Shown piece by piece: positions 33,819 to 46,021 of a DNA stretch of 64,000 nucleotides (within the stretch, counting starts at the first letter, position 1; each line of letters opens with the position of its first letter). Origin of the DNA: Pleurodeles waltl (lineage: Eukaryota > Chordata > Amphibia > Caudata > Salamandridae); contig NC_090445.1 of NCBI RefSeq assembly GCF_031143425.1, positions 816,184,317 through 816,248,316 of the forward strand, in the 5' to 3' direction. The position numbers and the translations under genes are program-made. The notes under the pieces were generated by a model. The model saw only the letters and a program-made list of their open reading frames with translations. It had not been told where the DNA came from and made no database searches.

Positions 33819-36374
33819 AAGAATTTTGAACTTGGAATGGGGTATGACTACCGAAATTGGTGTTTGTCCACTGATAGTCTTATGTTTTTTTAAATTTGCA
33901 TGCCCTTTTGTCCCCAGAGATTTTGTCAGGTTATACCAGGATAAATCTAAATGGAAAATTGGGTCGAAATAATTGAGCACAACTCAGAAACCTGATTCAG
34001 CCACAAACAGATGTGTAAAGCCAACTACATTTTACTGTAAATCTCATAAGAAAGGACCTTGGGGTTATCCAATATTCCAACTCCAAAAAGTTGAATGATA
34101 ATGGAATCTCGCAATGTTGTTGCCCAGGCTTTGATATTTATGTGTTTATTTATTCGGCAGTTTAAAAGCAACAAAAATATCAAACAGAGAAAACATGTAT
34201 TGGAAAAGCCAATACATGTTCATTAAAAATCTACCCACAAGAATTGAATCCCCAGGGTTTACAAGAAGGTTCCTCAGCAAGTACAAATTTCTGATTGAAC
34301 ATCTTTAGCATCTGGTCCAATAAAAGTAAACAGTGGTGTCATTAATGGCTTCTTCTGAAGATCAGAAAGAAACATTATCTTCTGATATTTCCGATTCTCC
34401 CAATTATACAACAGTTTTTGGGTTACCATTCATAAACTTGGCTACCAGAACAATTCCCATGATTTCTCAATTTCGCTTTGAGCATAAATCATGACGAGGT
34501 GGCTGTTTTTTGTATTTTAATTAACCCTTCCAAGCTAATTTGGGGAGGAGGGAGGGTTGAGGTGGGTGAAAGCAAGAAACACATGCAGCCCCAAAGACTG
34601 TTAAGAGAGTAAAGTAGTTCCCTGACTGTAATCAGTGGAAGAACAGAGGTAATCCAACCAGAACATAGTAAGAAAGAAATGCTTCAGAGGCAAGAGAAAG
34701 AAAGAGTAGGGAGAAAAGCTCTTGAATAAGAAGCAGGGTTATGAGATAGTTAAGAAAGTCACCAAATCAAGACCAAGGTGCTGACACAAAGTGCACTTTG
34801 TCTATATATTTTAATGAATGAGAGAAAATAGATCTTCAACAACAGACAATTAAGCTCTATGTACGCAAGAAAATAGAGAAAAAAGAACAATATAAAGGAA
34901 GGCGGGGAAAATAAGTGAATGTCATGCTGCACATTTAACCCGATCTCACTTCGCCGGTTATCCATGGGTCACAACAGTCTCCCTGTCCTTGGCACAGTAA
35001 TGTGTGTATCCTGTCTGCTGGCAAGTGATTGTGCTGCATGTCTTTTCCTCTAATCAGTGACGATTCAAGGGACTACTATTTCTTCCATGTGATATTCCTA
35101 ACCGCAACAAAGTGTCTGCAGCAAGAAGTCTTCCATTTTTCCTGCAGCTTCCATAAAAGAGGTTTTCAAAGTCAAGCTTAAACAAAGACAAGTAACCCAG
35201 CAGCATTTCAAGATGATTCTTCATTCAATTCTGGTTAGTGAGGACGTGCTTAAACAGATGAATACCCTGAAAGTAATCCTCAGGTAGATTTTCCAAAAAT
35301 CTCATGCATCAACTGAACTGCAGAAAGTGGCTTGTCTCTATACGTGGCTTACCAATAATCAGGCCAGCCACAGCAATACAACCCACTAAAAAAAAAAAAA
35401 AATCTGGATTTTGACAAGATAATTTGTAAGGGGATGGACACAGAAATATTTAGATGAAGTTGCTAAGATTTTCACAACGGTTACTCAAAAAATGACACTA
35501 CACCCGCCAGGTTGCATGTACATAAAACAATTCAGCCCCAGGCTTTAGATACTTAAGACAGTCTGAAGAATGGTGAAAGCCCTAGTTAAAATATTTCAGT
35601 GGTGCACAATAGATTCTTGCTAATATTCGAAAATGTTGTGATTTAAATTCATAGGTTTTAATACACTAATTACCAGTGTTAAAAGAACATCTAAATTATG
35701 CACAACTAGTCCCCCTAACATCTGTTGACCATTTCAGTTCCCATTCAACTGAGCCAAGTCCTTGCCCTCTGTGCCTGTATTCACCCTTTAAACATGGTAA
35801 CATTTGTTTATACCTGATTGGCACAATTAACTTTGCCGTAAGTCCAAGGTATATGGTGCAGAAATACATCGCTGGCATGGAAAGTTAAATGTCACATGTA
35901 CACTGCTGCACCTACTGCTCCATCAGGTATAGTGGCAATGAATACATGGATTCAGGCTTACCCGGTGAAGCCTAACAACAGCAGTTTGAACTCTGCTGCC
36001 CATGCCTGTTAAAATTACCCTCTTAATGCATGGGGAAATCTGATTTTAAATATCACCAGTATGAGCACCTTGCTGCCCAGAAGGTAGGGTGCATTGTATT
36101 TAAGAGTAGAACATCTGTGACTTTGAAAATGTCATATTTCTTCAGAGAGCAGGCCCAAAACAGCATTGTTGCTGGTCAGCTCGTAACTGGCACACAGAAA
36201 AAGTCAAAGAATAGATTATACACTTTAATCTATAACTTTTGACCTGTACAAGCTATAGTCACAATTCAAAGACTTTTTTTTATTTAATAAAAATCCATTC
36301 TAATACGAAAATGTGACCTTTATTAAATATATAGGAAGAGTGACTTTTAGGATTCTACTACTGAATATTGACAC
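33819..36374. other. Unassigned sequence
   Basis: No gene family visible. It contains a 15-A run near 35,390. It may be unique intergenic or intronic DNA. Confidence 0.45.
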
Positions 36375-36600
36375 CAACAATATTGTGGTGCAAGAATATC
36401 AAGGACAGAAAATTGAAGGACAAAATATTGAAAGGAAAGTACATATAAGAAAGCAAAGAATTCCCCATCTATGTATCTGAAAAATATTTTGTGTAGGTAC
36501 ATATATGTGGAGTTAGGTATAGAAAATCAAGACTTACTTACCTATTGATATTTTATTTTCAATATTCTGTCCTGAATATTGTGTCCCATCAATGTTGTGT
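36375..36600. mobile_element. Short inverted-repeat MITE, ~60-bp arms
   Basis: The left arm (36,375-36,435) contains TATCAAGGACAGAAAATTGA and GGACAAAATATTGAAAGG. The right arm (36,541-36,600), reverse-complemented, reads GGACACAATATTCAGGACAG then AATATTGAAAATAAAATATC. The shared GGACA..ATATTGAAA words show fold-back of the two arms around a ~105-bp AT-rich centre. Target duplications were not identified, so the transposon superfamily is unknown. Confidence 0.65.
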
Positions 36601-37009
36601 TTTTGTTATTCAAGAGCTCATCAACTTTTAAATAATGACCCTTTATCTCCCTGAGCTTTTGGAAAGTTAATTAACATTAGCTTCTGCCAAAACGCAGCCT
36701 ATGATCAGCCTTGAATATGTGTATGACATATGAAATTCTTCCCAGGAGCTACACAATAGGTTGACCTGAATGGACAGGAGCAGCTCCTCTGAACTCTGCA
36801 GAATACTTATGGTAAGGGCTACGGGAAATCTTTTTGACACAACAGTGTCAAATGCTGCCTGACAAGTCTGTTTGACCAATACAACACTATAACACACTTG
36901 AAAGCCCAAATTTAATGTGCTTGAAGACTTTTGCCATCTTGAAAATGTCCTGACACATTACATTTTCAGCATGTTTGCAATAAGGTCAATAGGAATTACT
37001 GAAATAAAT

Positions 37010-37445
37010 TGGTAGGGTTGCCCTAGGAACTTTTACCCTATTAGAAAGAAAGTGCCCAGGGGTTAACCACAGCCACTAGTTAGTGCCAGGCATAAATGTA
37101 GCACTTCATTAGAACACTTTCTGGACTTACAGAGCAACAGAAAAGGACTGGACCTGCTTTCTGTGTCCTAAGAGGAGCCCTTATGGACTGTACCTGCTCC
37201 CTTTTGTGCCCAGGACAAACAAATGGATCCAAGGCTCAGTTGGCTTACCTTCTCTGTGGCTACAGGGACACAAAAAGCTGCAAGAGCCTTTTTCCCTATA
37301 GTTCTCAGCTGACCAGTGGCAACTAGAACTTGGACTGGGCTTTGCTGGTGAACTCTGGCTGGCCTGGCACTTTGAGAGTCTCTAGGTGAACCACTTCCCC
37401 CTGCCCCCAATATGTCCTGGGGGTCTAAGAAGTGCACGTGTGTGG
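37010..37445 (+). repeat. Interspersed repeat, copy 1 (LTR-like; partner at 53,040)
   Basis: Shares ordered blocks with 53,040-53,460 in the same orientation: TAGGGTTGCCCTAGGAACTT / TAGGGTTACCCCTGGGAACT, ATAAATGTAGCA / ATAAATGTGGCA, GGACTGGACCTGCT / GGGCTGGACCTGCT, AGCTGACCAGTGGCAACT / AGCTGACCAGTTGCTATT and GAGAGTCTC / GAGGTCTCTC. There is no coding capacity. Such blocks fit an LTR, but no terminal TG/CA pair was identified. Confidence 0.65.
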
Positions 37446-40400
37446 TTACCAAATTACAGCAGATATCCAACTAGCAAGACAATGACGGTGGTCAAAATTT
37501 CAGATTTGTCTTGCAGGGATACAACATTTTCTCTAAAGAATTGGCTAAATCCCTTTTTTAAGATCGGTGCATCGAAACATTTTTAAAACCTTTTTACTTT
37601 TACTTTTCACTGGGACCAATCTACATTGTGTATCTCACAAGTGTTCAATCGTGGTCATCCTCAAATCGTGCGTAGGTGTAAGTCAGCTGCAACCATTGAC
37701 TTCCATTGGACTTTGCACTTTTCAGCACAATTTTCACTTAAATATTTAAAAAGTCGTATATCCTCTTCCTCTAACTGGATTTTTGTGATTTTGTTCATGA
37801 AATCATGTTTCTTTTCTTTTTGTAATTCAGTTTAGCCTACCTGCTCTATGCCACAGTCATAGCTGCCAAATGTTTAGACTGTATATGTGTCACATTTTTA
37901 TGGTTTCAGTGTAGGTAAGAGTAATATTCTACTGTCAAATATGTGAAACTTCCAGTTACACACTCTGGCATGTAAAACAAAGTAGTAAAGTCCATGTAAA
38001 GAGTTAAATATCAGAAATTAAAACTTCTACCAATGAGAAGGTCTAAAACAGCCTTGAAACTGCTGCTAACCCCCTGATAAGGAACATTAATTAACAATAA
38101 ACTACTTGATGGGCAGTGCACTTGCTGGAGAAACCTCTGTGCAGTCTTGTCACATGTCTGGCTCATCATATAGTATGGATGAGTAATATGAAAATCACAA
38201 TGTGTAACACGCACATCACATATTTGTATTTTGTGTAAGGAGATCATTTTGTTACCCACAGGTCACAAGTTAACAGTCTTGAATTAAAACTCAGTGGGTT
38301 ACTACCTGGCACCAAAAAGATGCACGTAGACTGCAGTGGATAGGTTTTCAACCTTATTATTTCTACTACACATTCCGTTTTAGAAAAACCTTTATTTCGG
38401 TGCAAAAAGCACCCATGAAAGTACATTATTCCAATTTAAACCACAATTAAAATATCATACAAATAATAGTACATGTAAAATATATTTCATTTATATGGGA
38501 ATACAGTAAAGTAAAGTCCTTTGTAATAAAAACAAGAAAGTGATAAAAGAAATCAGTAAATCACTCAAAGTGCATCGACCTACGTGACCATATAGATCTC
38601 TGGAAAGATCCAACATACACACAGCAGTCAACATCCGCCACGTGTTGTAGAAAGCGTAAAGCTGGTCTACATTGCCTAAAATTGCCTGATCTAATAAATG
38701 GAATTAACATTTGTTGGTGTATTTTATATACAATTCACAAAAGAAACAAAAGTGTAACATTATTTGAGCAGTTCTTACGTCACAATGATATGGGCACATG
38801 CTAACACTTTACTGAAAACCCAAAGGGAAGCAAAATAGATACATCACAGTGTCAGTCCTAAAGTGGGATAACAATGATCTTTCCCAGCACCCACGTGCGT
38901 TAAACAAATATTGCGCTGGCGCACAATCTATATTCAGATGAGAGTAAGCTAAAAACAAGCATTTGGAATTAGTCTTGTGTTTGCTCGAGTTAGAGCTCAT
39001 AGCGTTGTAAAGTACTGACTGGACTTTTATTTCCACACAGACTGAAAACAAAACAAACATTTGAACTGCAATAGCTCTCGTGTTTGCACGAGTTTCAGCT
39101 ATTAGCGTTTTCTTGCCACAAACTGAAAATAAAAAGTAAAACAGTTGACATAAGCAGCCGGTTCAAAGCGCTGCTGAGAGCTCGCAGAGACAGACAAAAG
39201 GAACAAGCATTTGTAATGCAAGAACAGAAAGGGAGAGTAATGAATGGAATAAACAAAGTCACACATCACTGCAGATGAAAAGTAAGTAATAGACTAGAGC
39301 CCTGTTAACAGAAACAGACTGGGGCCACTGAAGCATCCAGCGCTATGGTCAAATGCTATTAGCCTTTGAACAAAGTAATCCCTAAGCACATGCTTTATAG
39401 GCACAAGTGGAAGGGTACAAGTACTAGGGCCATGCTCCAGGGGAGTGTACAACTGTGGAAAAGGTGGGACAAAGAGCAAGGATTGACCACTAGCAAGCAA
39501 GGATTTTTTAAGGACACTGAAACAAACCAGTGAAAAAGCAGAGACCCCACAAAGAAGTATAGAAGTATATACTAAAGTATATACAAGAGGCCTCGAATAC
39601 TCGACCTAATGAGGGTTTTTTGATTTCCGTTAAGAGCCATTGTGAACAAGCGTAGCTTAATACAAGTGCTTGCACATTCTTTTTATCTAGTGTCCCACTA
39701 GAGCAGTGCTCAGCAAAAGAATGAGGCAGCTCTATCTCGTGCAAGTTTTTTTTTTTTTATATGATAGCCATGGGATACTAAGGCTTTTATTGCGCCATAC
39801 ACCATATAACTCATGGCCAGCTCCTCATAACAACTAAAATGAGAGGTGGAGAAAGGGACTGACAAAACCTTTCTACAAAGTTGATATTCCTCTGCCTGAA
39901 TAGCTGCGCAATTAGCAATGCCCCATATCTCAACTCCATGCATTGCTACATGCATGTACTGTGTAGTATAAATTAGCAAGAACGAGAAAAGTGCCCCACC
40001 TGGAGGGGTGGGTGTGGCAGGCTAAAGAGAGAGAGACCTGCTCTAGATAACTTCAACCTACTATATGTCCCATGACGTGATGGTTTTGCAGGCACAATGA
40101 AAAACTCAAACCCCTCACAGGAAATGCAACTCTCACATCATCCACAGGTGCTGGACCCAAGTGAACTATTATCTTTCGAATTTAAAACAGAATGTTCATT
40201 TGAACAGGGACATGAGGCAGCTGCAGATGTCATGTAAGGCAGTTGCTCACATGGACCTACTGAGGATACTTTGTGTGGTACATCTATTTGAGAGGGGGAG
40301 TTGTCCTCTGTGATCAAACTCATCTGAAAGTTTTTTCTGGGTGAAAACTACATCAAGTGCAAAAACTGGAATCTAGATTAGGACAACTCGTGCCTAAATC

Positions 40401-40459
40401 AGCCGTTCAAAGGGTGGCCAATTGCTTCTCAATGCAATCCAGACTTTCGAGAATGAGAC
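37446..40459. other. Mostly unassigned sequence
   Basis: No protein family was recognised on either strand. The only internal structure I can support is the direct repeat at 38,980-39,118, listed separately. A 13-T run lies near 39,747. Confidence 0.4.
38980..39118. repeat. Two-copy ~97-bp-spaced direct repeat with TGTTTGCWCGAGTT core
   Basis: TGTGTTTGCTCGAGTTAGAG..CATAGCGTTGT (about 38,981-39,013) recurs as CGTGTTTGCACGAGTTTCAG..ATTAGCGTTTT (about 39,079-39,111). Both are followed by an ACTGAAAA/ACTGAAAATAA stretch. The inner part (CTCGAGTTAGAGCT) is partly self-complementary. It could be a dimeric SINE-like unit. GGTTCAAAGC at about 39,160 is reminiscent of a Pol III B box, but no A box is convincing. 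Confidence 0.5.
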
Positions 40460-40462
40460 TTA

Positions 40463-41909
40463 GGACCTGACTTACATGTTGGCGTTAACAGGCCCGCAAT
40501 TGATTTTTCAACTGAAAAAACCCATCCACTATTATGACAGTCTGCCAGCTAGATTTTGATGTTGGCGGTCCCATAAGTGAGCACCTGCATTTGTCCCGCT
40601 ATCTTCAACAAGAAACACCACCCGAATCGATACCACCAAAGGGAATAATGGCTGACGGCGGGGCCCCAGACCCCTTTCCCAGTGTGCAGATTTGGATGTG
40701 CCTAACTGCCAAGCAAAAAGTGATGGTCTGACCTCCATACTTTAGTTAGCAGATTGGGTGGGAGGAAATGAGGTGAAACTTACCAGTTTTCAACTGGACA
40801 AGACCTGCTGTTGCTGCTGGCACTGACCCACAGAGAAAACACAACCCCTTTCACCGTCTCAAAGGTAGGGATGCCGCATTGCCAGGGTACATTGGGTGGG
40901 CACTGCCCAGGAGGTGGGGACCACTGCAGGCATACACATGTCACAGTAATTTTTAACATTTACTGTGACATGCTTATGTTTGGAACATGATGGGGTCAGA
41001 CATGGATGGGGACACAATGACACAACACGCATATCACACACATACACACATGTCATTGTGGTGTCATTATTCATTGTCAAATGAATGGTGACGCCACAAT
41101 GATGGTACGATCACACTTGTCAATGGTGTCCATATGTGTGCATTGCAAGGGGTCCTGTACTTGTAAGGTTGTCCTGCCAGTTGTGCATGTCAGTCAGTAC
41201 GTCTGTGTGTGCGTGTGTGAGATTGGATTGGCTTGTTGAGGTGGAAGGAGCTCGAGTGGGTGATGTGGTTGTGTCGGTATGTGTATCACTTGCATGTTGG
41301 ATCAATGTTGTTGTGTATGTTGTGCTGTTGTGTGCAATGTTCTGGTGAGTGTTGTTATGTGACTGATGTTGTTGTGATGTGTGCAGTTGTGCCTCATGTG
41401 AGTGTGTTTGTGTAGCTGAGTGTGTAGTTGTGTTAGTTGTGGTTGTTGCTTGTGTCCATAGTGTGTATATGTTGAGTCATGGATATATGGCAATGGGTGT
41501 GTTCAGTATGTATAGGTTGTGTGCTGTTGGAATGGCAATGGATGATGATGTGTAAATGGTGTGTTATGTGGTGTGCAGTGCAGGGGGACACATTTGGCTA
41601 AGGTAGAGTGTCTGTGACTTACCTGCATTGCATAGACACTGCCATTGTCCATTGTCAATTGGGTCCAGTGAGGGTATCCCTCTGTCAGCAATTCACCAGT
41701 ATGACACCACCGGCACAGCTGAAACATCTAAATACAGTTGTTGGAAACCCTCCTGTCTGACGGCTAGGAAGGGCACTCCATCATGGCGGTCTGTGGCTCA
41801 GCAGCAATACATTTAAATATGACAGGCAGAGCGCCGTTGACTTGACAGTGTTTTAAGGCCCGGCGTCAATGCAGCTTGATGTATCAACCACAAGATCTAA
41901 ATGAGGCCC
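40463..41909. mobile_element. PIF/Harbinger-like non-autonomous element, TTA duplication
   Basis: The ends GGACCTGACTTA (from 40,463) and TAAATGAGGCCC (to 41,909) are imperfect inverted repeats, and each is flanked by TTA (40,460-40,462 and 41,910-41,912). A 3-bp TTA/TAA duplication with GGGCC-type ends is the signature of PIF/Harbinger transposons. The interior has a G+T-rich, TGTG-repetitive section (about 41,180-41,480) and no transposase. The first ~250 bases carry short inverted words around GGCGGGGCCCC. Confidence 0.7.
41180..41480. repeat. TG-rich low-complexity tract inside the Harbinger-like element
   Basis: Long run of TGTG/TTGTTGTG words (GTCTGTGTGTGCGTGTGTGA near 41,201, TTGTTGTGATGTGTGCAG near 41,369). 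It keeps several frames open on both strands. Those frames are artefacts. Confidence 0.8.
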
Positions 41910-41912
41910 TTA

Positions 41913-42500
41913 GTTGTTCCCACTGAATAACAGACATTTTGCTGCAATATACCTCAATAAGCAGAAAGCCCAAATTAGGCTGGGCACCTTCCTTTGCCAG
42001 ACACAGCTGAGATTCTGGCAGACTTTTCTAATTCCATTTAACTGCTGGTTCTTGAGGCAATAGAATAACTGAAGAACTTAATTGAGCCAGAGGAATATCA
42101 GAGTTATTAATAGATATATTGCACACGCTATAGTGAATGATTGGTTGCGGTCCCTCACTAGCTTCTAGTCCACTGCTATTAGCGGTGACTGCATGGGATG
42201 TATCGTCAGATACTGGCCTCTGGTCCAAGGACAGTCTGCGCTCTGTTAAAGTGATTTTCTGCGTTATTACCCCCACTGCTCTTTCCAGCATGCTGTCAAT
42301 AAGAGTTACTCTGCATTGGCAGTGACGGGACAAATTGCTTTGTGTTTGCCCATAGTGAGAAATAAATGTGGCACTCACCACAAGGGTCACAGTATAAAAA
42401 TATTTTTTAGGGCAGAGGAAAGAGATGGGACCCAGCCTAGCCTCCTCAGGGGTGTGATGGGTTCAGACGGGTACACTCTTGGCTTGGTATTTGCCCAGGC
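41913..42500. other. Unassigned sequence
   Basis: A 120-codon minus-strand frame (42,028-42,390) shows no recognisable domain. I do not call it a gene. Confidence 0.4.
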
Positions 42501-42539
42501 ATGCACCCAGGGGTGTCCCTCGCCACTGGTCTCTCTGAG

Positions 42540-43710
42540 CACTTTAGAGAACTCGACCTCTCTGCTGCATTTGACACCATCTCCCACTCCTCCCTCTGCG
42601 CCAGACTACATGACGCCGGCACCCGAGATCAAGCACTGGATTGGATCAGGTCCTTCCTCACCAGAAGAACACAGAGTGTCAGACTAACGCCGTTCATGTC
42701 AGAACCCAAAGACACATGCTGCAAGTGCCCCAGGGATCATCACTCAGCCTGATGCTTTTCAACATCTACATGGCCTGCTAGCCAAGATCATCAAACAACA
42801 TGGGCTAAACATAGTCTTCTATGCCGACAATACCCAACTGATCCTCTCCCTGTCCTATGACTTTGCAAATGCCAGGAGAAATTTCCACAGTGGGATGAGA
42901 GCAGTCGCCACCTGGATGGAAGCCAGCTGCCTCAAACTCAACTCAGACAAGACAGAGATCCTCGTAAGTGGCTCCACCCCTTCCTCCTGGAATTACTCCA
43001 GGTGGCCCACCACACGGGGAAATGTCCCCGCTCCCACTGACTAGGCACGCAATCTGGGCATCATCCTGGACTCCTCTCTATCCATGACCCACCAAGTCAA
43101 CAGTGTTGCATCGTGCTTCAACACCCTCCAACTCCTGCGAAAGATTTTCAAGTCGATCCCCTCTGACACAAGCAAGACAGTCACCCACGCACTCATCATT
43201 AGCAAACTGGACTATGGCAATGCACTCTATGCCAGCATCACCAAGAAACTACAATCAAGACTACAAAAAATCCAGAATGGAGCAGCATCCTGGATGTCCC
43301 CCGAAACAGCCACATCTCTCACCTCATAGACCTACACTGGCTCCCAGTCAACAAGTGCATTACATACAAACTCCTGATGCACACCTACAAGGCACTACAC
43401 AACATAGGAGTGGCATACCTTAACCACTGCCTTGTCTTCTACGTACCCAACAGACATCAGTATTCTTTTCAGCCCACCCTTGCAGCCGTTCCCAAGATCT
43501 GGAAAAGCACAGCAGGAGGAAGATCCTTCTCCTACCTCGCAGCCCAGACATGGAACACGCTACCACTCAAGCTCAAGAAGACCGCATTACTGAAGCAGTT
43601 CAGCAAGGACCTTAAGACCTGGCTCTTCGATTGAGCAGCATGCCCACAAACAGTGCCTTGAGACCCTGCGGATGATTAGCTGTGCTTTAATAATAACCGG
43701 TTGATTGAGA
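42540..43710 (+). pseudogene. CR1/L2-like LINE, 5'-truncated RT and 3' end
   Basis: Starts inside the RT domain: RELDLSAAFDTISHSSLCAR..GTRDQALDWIRSFLTRRTQSVRL (42,545-42,690), then LFNIYMA, then IVFYADNTQLILSLS (about 42,812-42,856). The catalytic Y-A-D-D is Y-A-D-N here. SKLDYGNALYASITKKLQSRLQKIQNGAA (43,198-43,285), LHWLPVNKCITYKLLMHTYKALHN (about 43,333-43,402) and FYVPNRHQYSF..GGRSFSYLAAQTWNTLPLKLKK..FSKDLKTWLFD (to 43,634) follow. The LDYGNA and LHWLPV blocks are typical of the CR1/L2/Rex1 group. It ends with GCCTTGAGACCCTGCGGATG and TTAATAAT near 43,700. 5' truncation is usual for LINE insertion. Frameshifts are present. Confidence 0.85.
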
Positions 43711-46021
43711 GCACGAGAGTCTGCTGGAGTCCCCCTTCCTGTCTGTGGCATCAGGGGTGGCTGCTGGGGGATGTGGTCACACCCCAGCAGCAGCACAACA
43801 AGCACAACACCCTGCGCTGCAGGTCTCCTTGAGCACTTTAGAGCATGAGAGTCTGCTGGAGCCCCTCCACCTTTTGCGGGCTCAGAGGTGGCTGCTGGGG
43901 GATGTAGTCCCACCCAAGCAGTAGCACAGCAAGAAAAGTGTCAGTTTTTACTTAGTCTAAGGTTGCTGAAAAGGGCATTTGTGTAATACGACTTGTTAGT
44001 ATTGTATAAATACCTATTTGTGAATTAATAATTTAGACAGATTAAACATGTGACCTTTTCACAATGCATGCATATCTCTTATGATGAACAAATTATGGAC
44101 ACTTAAAAAACTGCCCCCAAATCATAGTTTAAGCAGTTGTGAAGCGACAAGTTTAATTTATTTGATAGTATTGGCATCAGGGTTTTAAACTGCTGGTAGC
44201 CCCGAGGCAGGATGCCACTCAGGCAAAAGCAGTGCTGATGATCTGATACATTGATACACCTACTAACTGCACACACAAACAAATACACACAAACACACAC
44301 ACACGAGTGTAAGGGGGCCCAGGATCACAGTTTAAAAAGAAAACTCAGTAGAACTGTGACTGGCTGGAGGGCTGCGCAACAATGGTAGGTGTTTTAGTGC
44401 TGCTGCAGTTGAGTTTCCAATCGATGGTCTCTGAGCTCACTGTAGTCCTCCAGTCAACAGTCACTGCCTGGTCAGCTGGAATGGGCCTTTTAAAGCCCCG
44501 GGCTGCTCACCTGCATCGAACAGTCTATCTGTGCCCTGACTACTAAAACACAGCAAGGGCAGCAGGTGACTTGTTTTCACTCGCTGTCATCCAGTGGGCT
44601 AGGAAAACAGGATCTTGCCTTGGGCCAGAGCCTGACCTCTTCTGCATCTATAGGCAGCACATAGGCTGCATGTGGACCACACCAGCTGGCACTGGTGGAG
44701 GGGAGCACTGTAAGGAAAACCAAAGCTCCCTCCTGTCACCACAGTGGCCAATCAGACACCAGCATGGTCAATCAGACACCAGCATGGTCCCAGAATGGGT
44801 GGAGTCTTGCCAGAACAGCAACAGGCAAGGTGCGGTGCCCGGAGTCACGTAAAGGCATTCACTGCCGGGTGTTTACACCATGCTTTGAGTAAGACAACAT
44901 GGTAGTGTACCCACAGTGCCAAAAATTAAATACGTTGTTCTGTTCTCTCCGCGCATACTTTGTGATTCATAACTTAATAATTTAAGAGTCCACTATATTC
45001 CAGGCAGAGGGCAGACAATACAGAGCTCACTTACTGAAAGCGCGGTGCTCATTGTACCTCTTTGTCGAGCGCGCCTCACATAGGTGGTCAGGATTCATAA
45101 ATGTGTGACTAATGCATTTTAGTGCGGTGATGTGGACCCTACACTAAAATGCGTTTGTCTAAGTCCTGATGTGTGGTACTTGACCGAGCTGCACAGTTAC
45201 CAAGGCATGAACTCAGGTTAATGCCGTGACTTTAAGGGTTCATTCCGACAAGATTTATGATTGCTCTTTGAGGTGGGCAGTCGCTCACCCCAAATAATAA
45301 GACCATTTTTTACATCCCCATTATCATATAGTGATGTATTATCATTCTTTCATAGCTTTCATGTTAAGAAGCGAGTCGGTCATCGAGTTAGCTAACAGCA
45401 ATTGAGGCTTGGACAGCCTCTGACAGACATGACAACAGACACCACATAACCAGCATATACGTAAAACATTTCTGTAGCACCAGCGTGAACCAATGGTACT
45501 AATGAGCTTAGAATTCAGAATTTGCACTGTTGTTCAAATACCAGGCGCCTCGGCATCTTCCAAATGAGCCTTGTCGGAGTTTTTTCAAAAGTGCTCATTA
45601 TTCCAAAATGGCGTATGGAAGCCGTTTTCTGAAATCTTACATTCATGATGTAGGTCATGCCTTCCCTCTTTAACTTAACTTTCCTTATAAAAGGGAGAGA
45701 GGACTGGTGCATTTAAAATGTGATTCTTCCTAATTGGAGTTAGCTGGAAAATAATGTAAGCAGTGGGAGAAAGAGTGTCTCTGGTTCTCGGATAATTAAT
45801 GTCCTGAGCAATTCTAGTTACCATGGCTGCCAGTTATACCAGCGGAGATCAGTAAGCCCTTGTCTGCTTTGTCCGTTGGTAAGATATAGTCATTTATAGA
45901 ATCTATATTGGGTTTTTAAACTTCTGATAGACGTTCTGACGGCCAGTAAGAAGTATCTTTGCTAGTAAAGTATCACAGATGAAATAGTTTAATAGAGGAC
46001 ATGGTAAAGTCGAAATTTTAA
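43711..46021. other. Unassigned sequence, with a 20-bp tandem duplication
   Basis: No gene recognised. CAATCAGACACCAGCATGGT occurs twice back to back (44,749-44,768 and 44,769-44,788). A short CA-rich run lies near 44,276-44,304. TTAA at 46,018-46,021 is the left target duplication of the next element. Confidence 0.5.

Noticed and set aside
33543..33893. 116-codon + frame
   Set aside because: It runs through hairpins of the multi-stem MITE and out across its right boundary, so it cannot be a conserved gene of the element.
41120..41500. H/T-rich and V/C-rich frames on opposite strands
   Set aside because: They are translations of TG/CA-rich low-complexity DNA.
42028..42390. 120-codon minus-strand frame
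   Set aside because: It has no recognisable domain and lies next to a LINE on the other strand. It is likely a chance frame.
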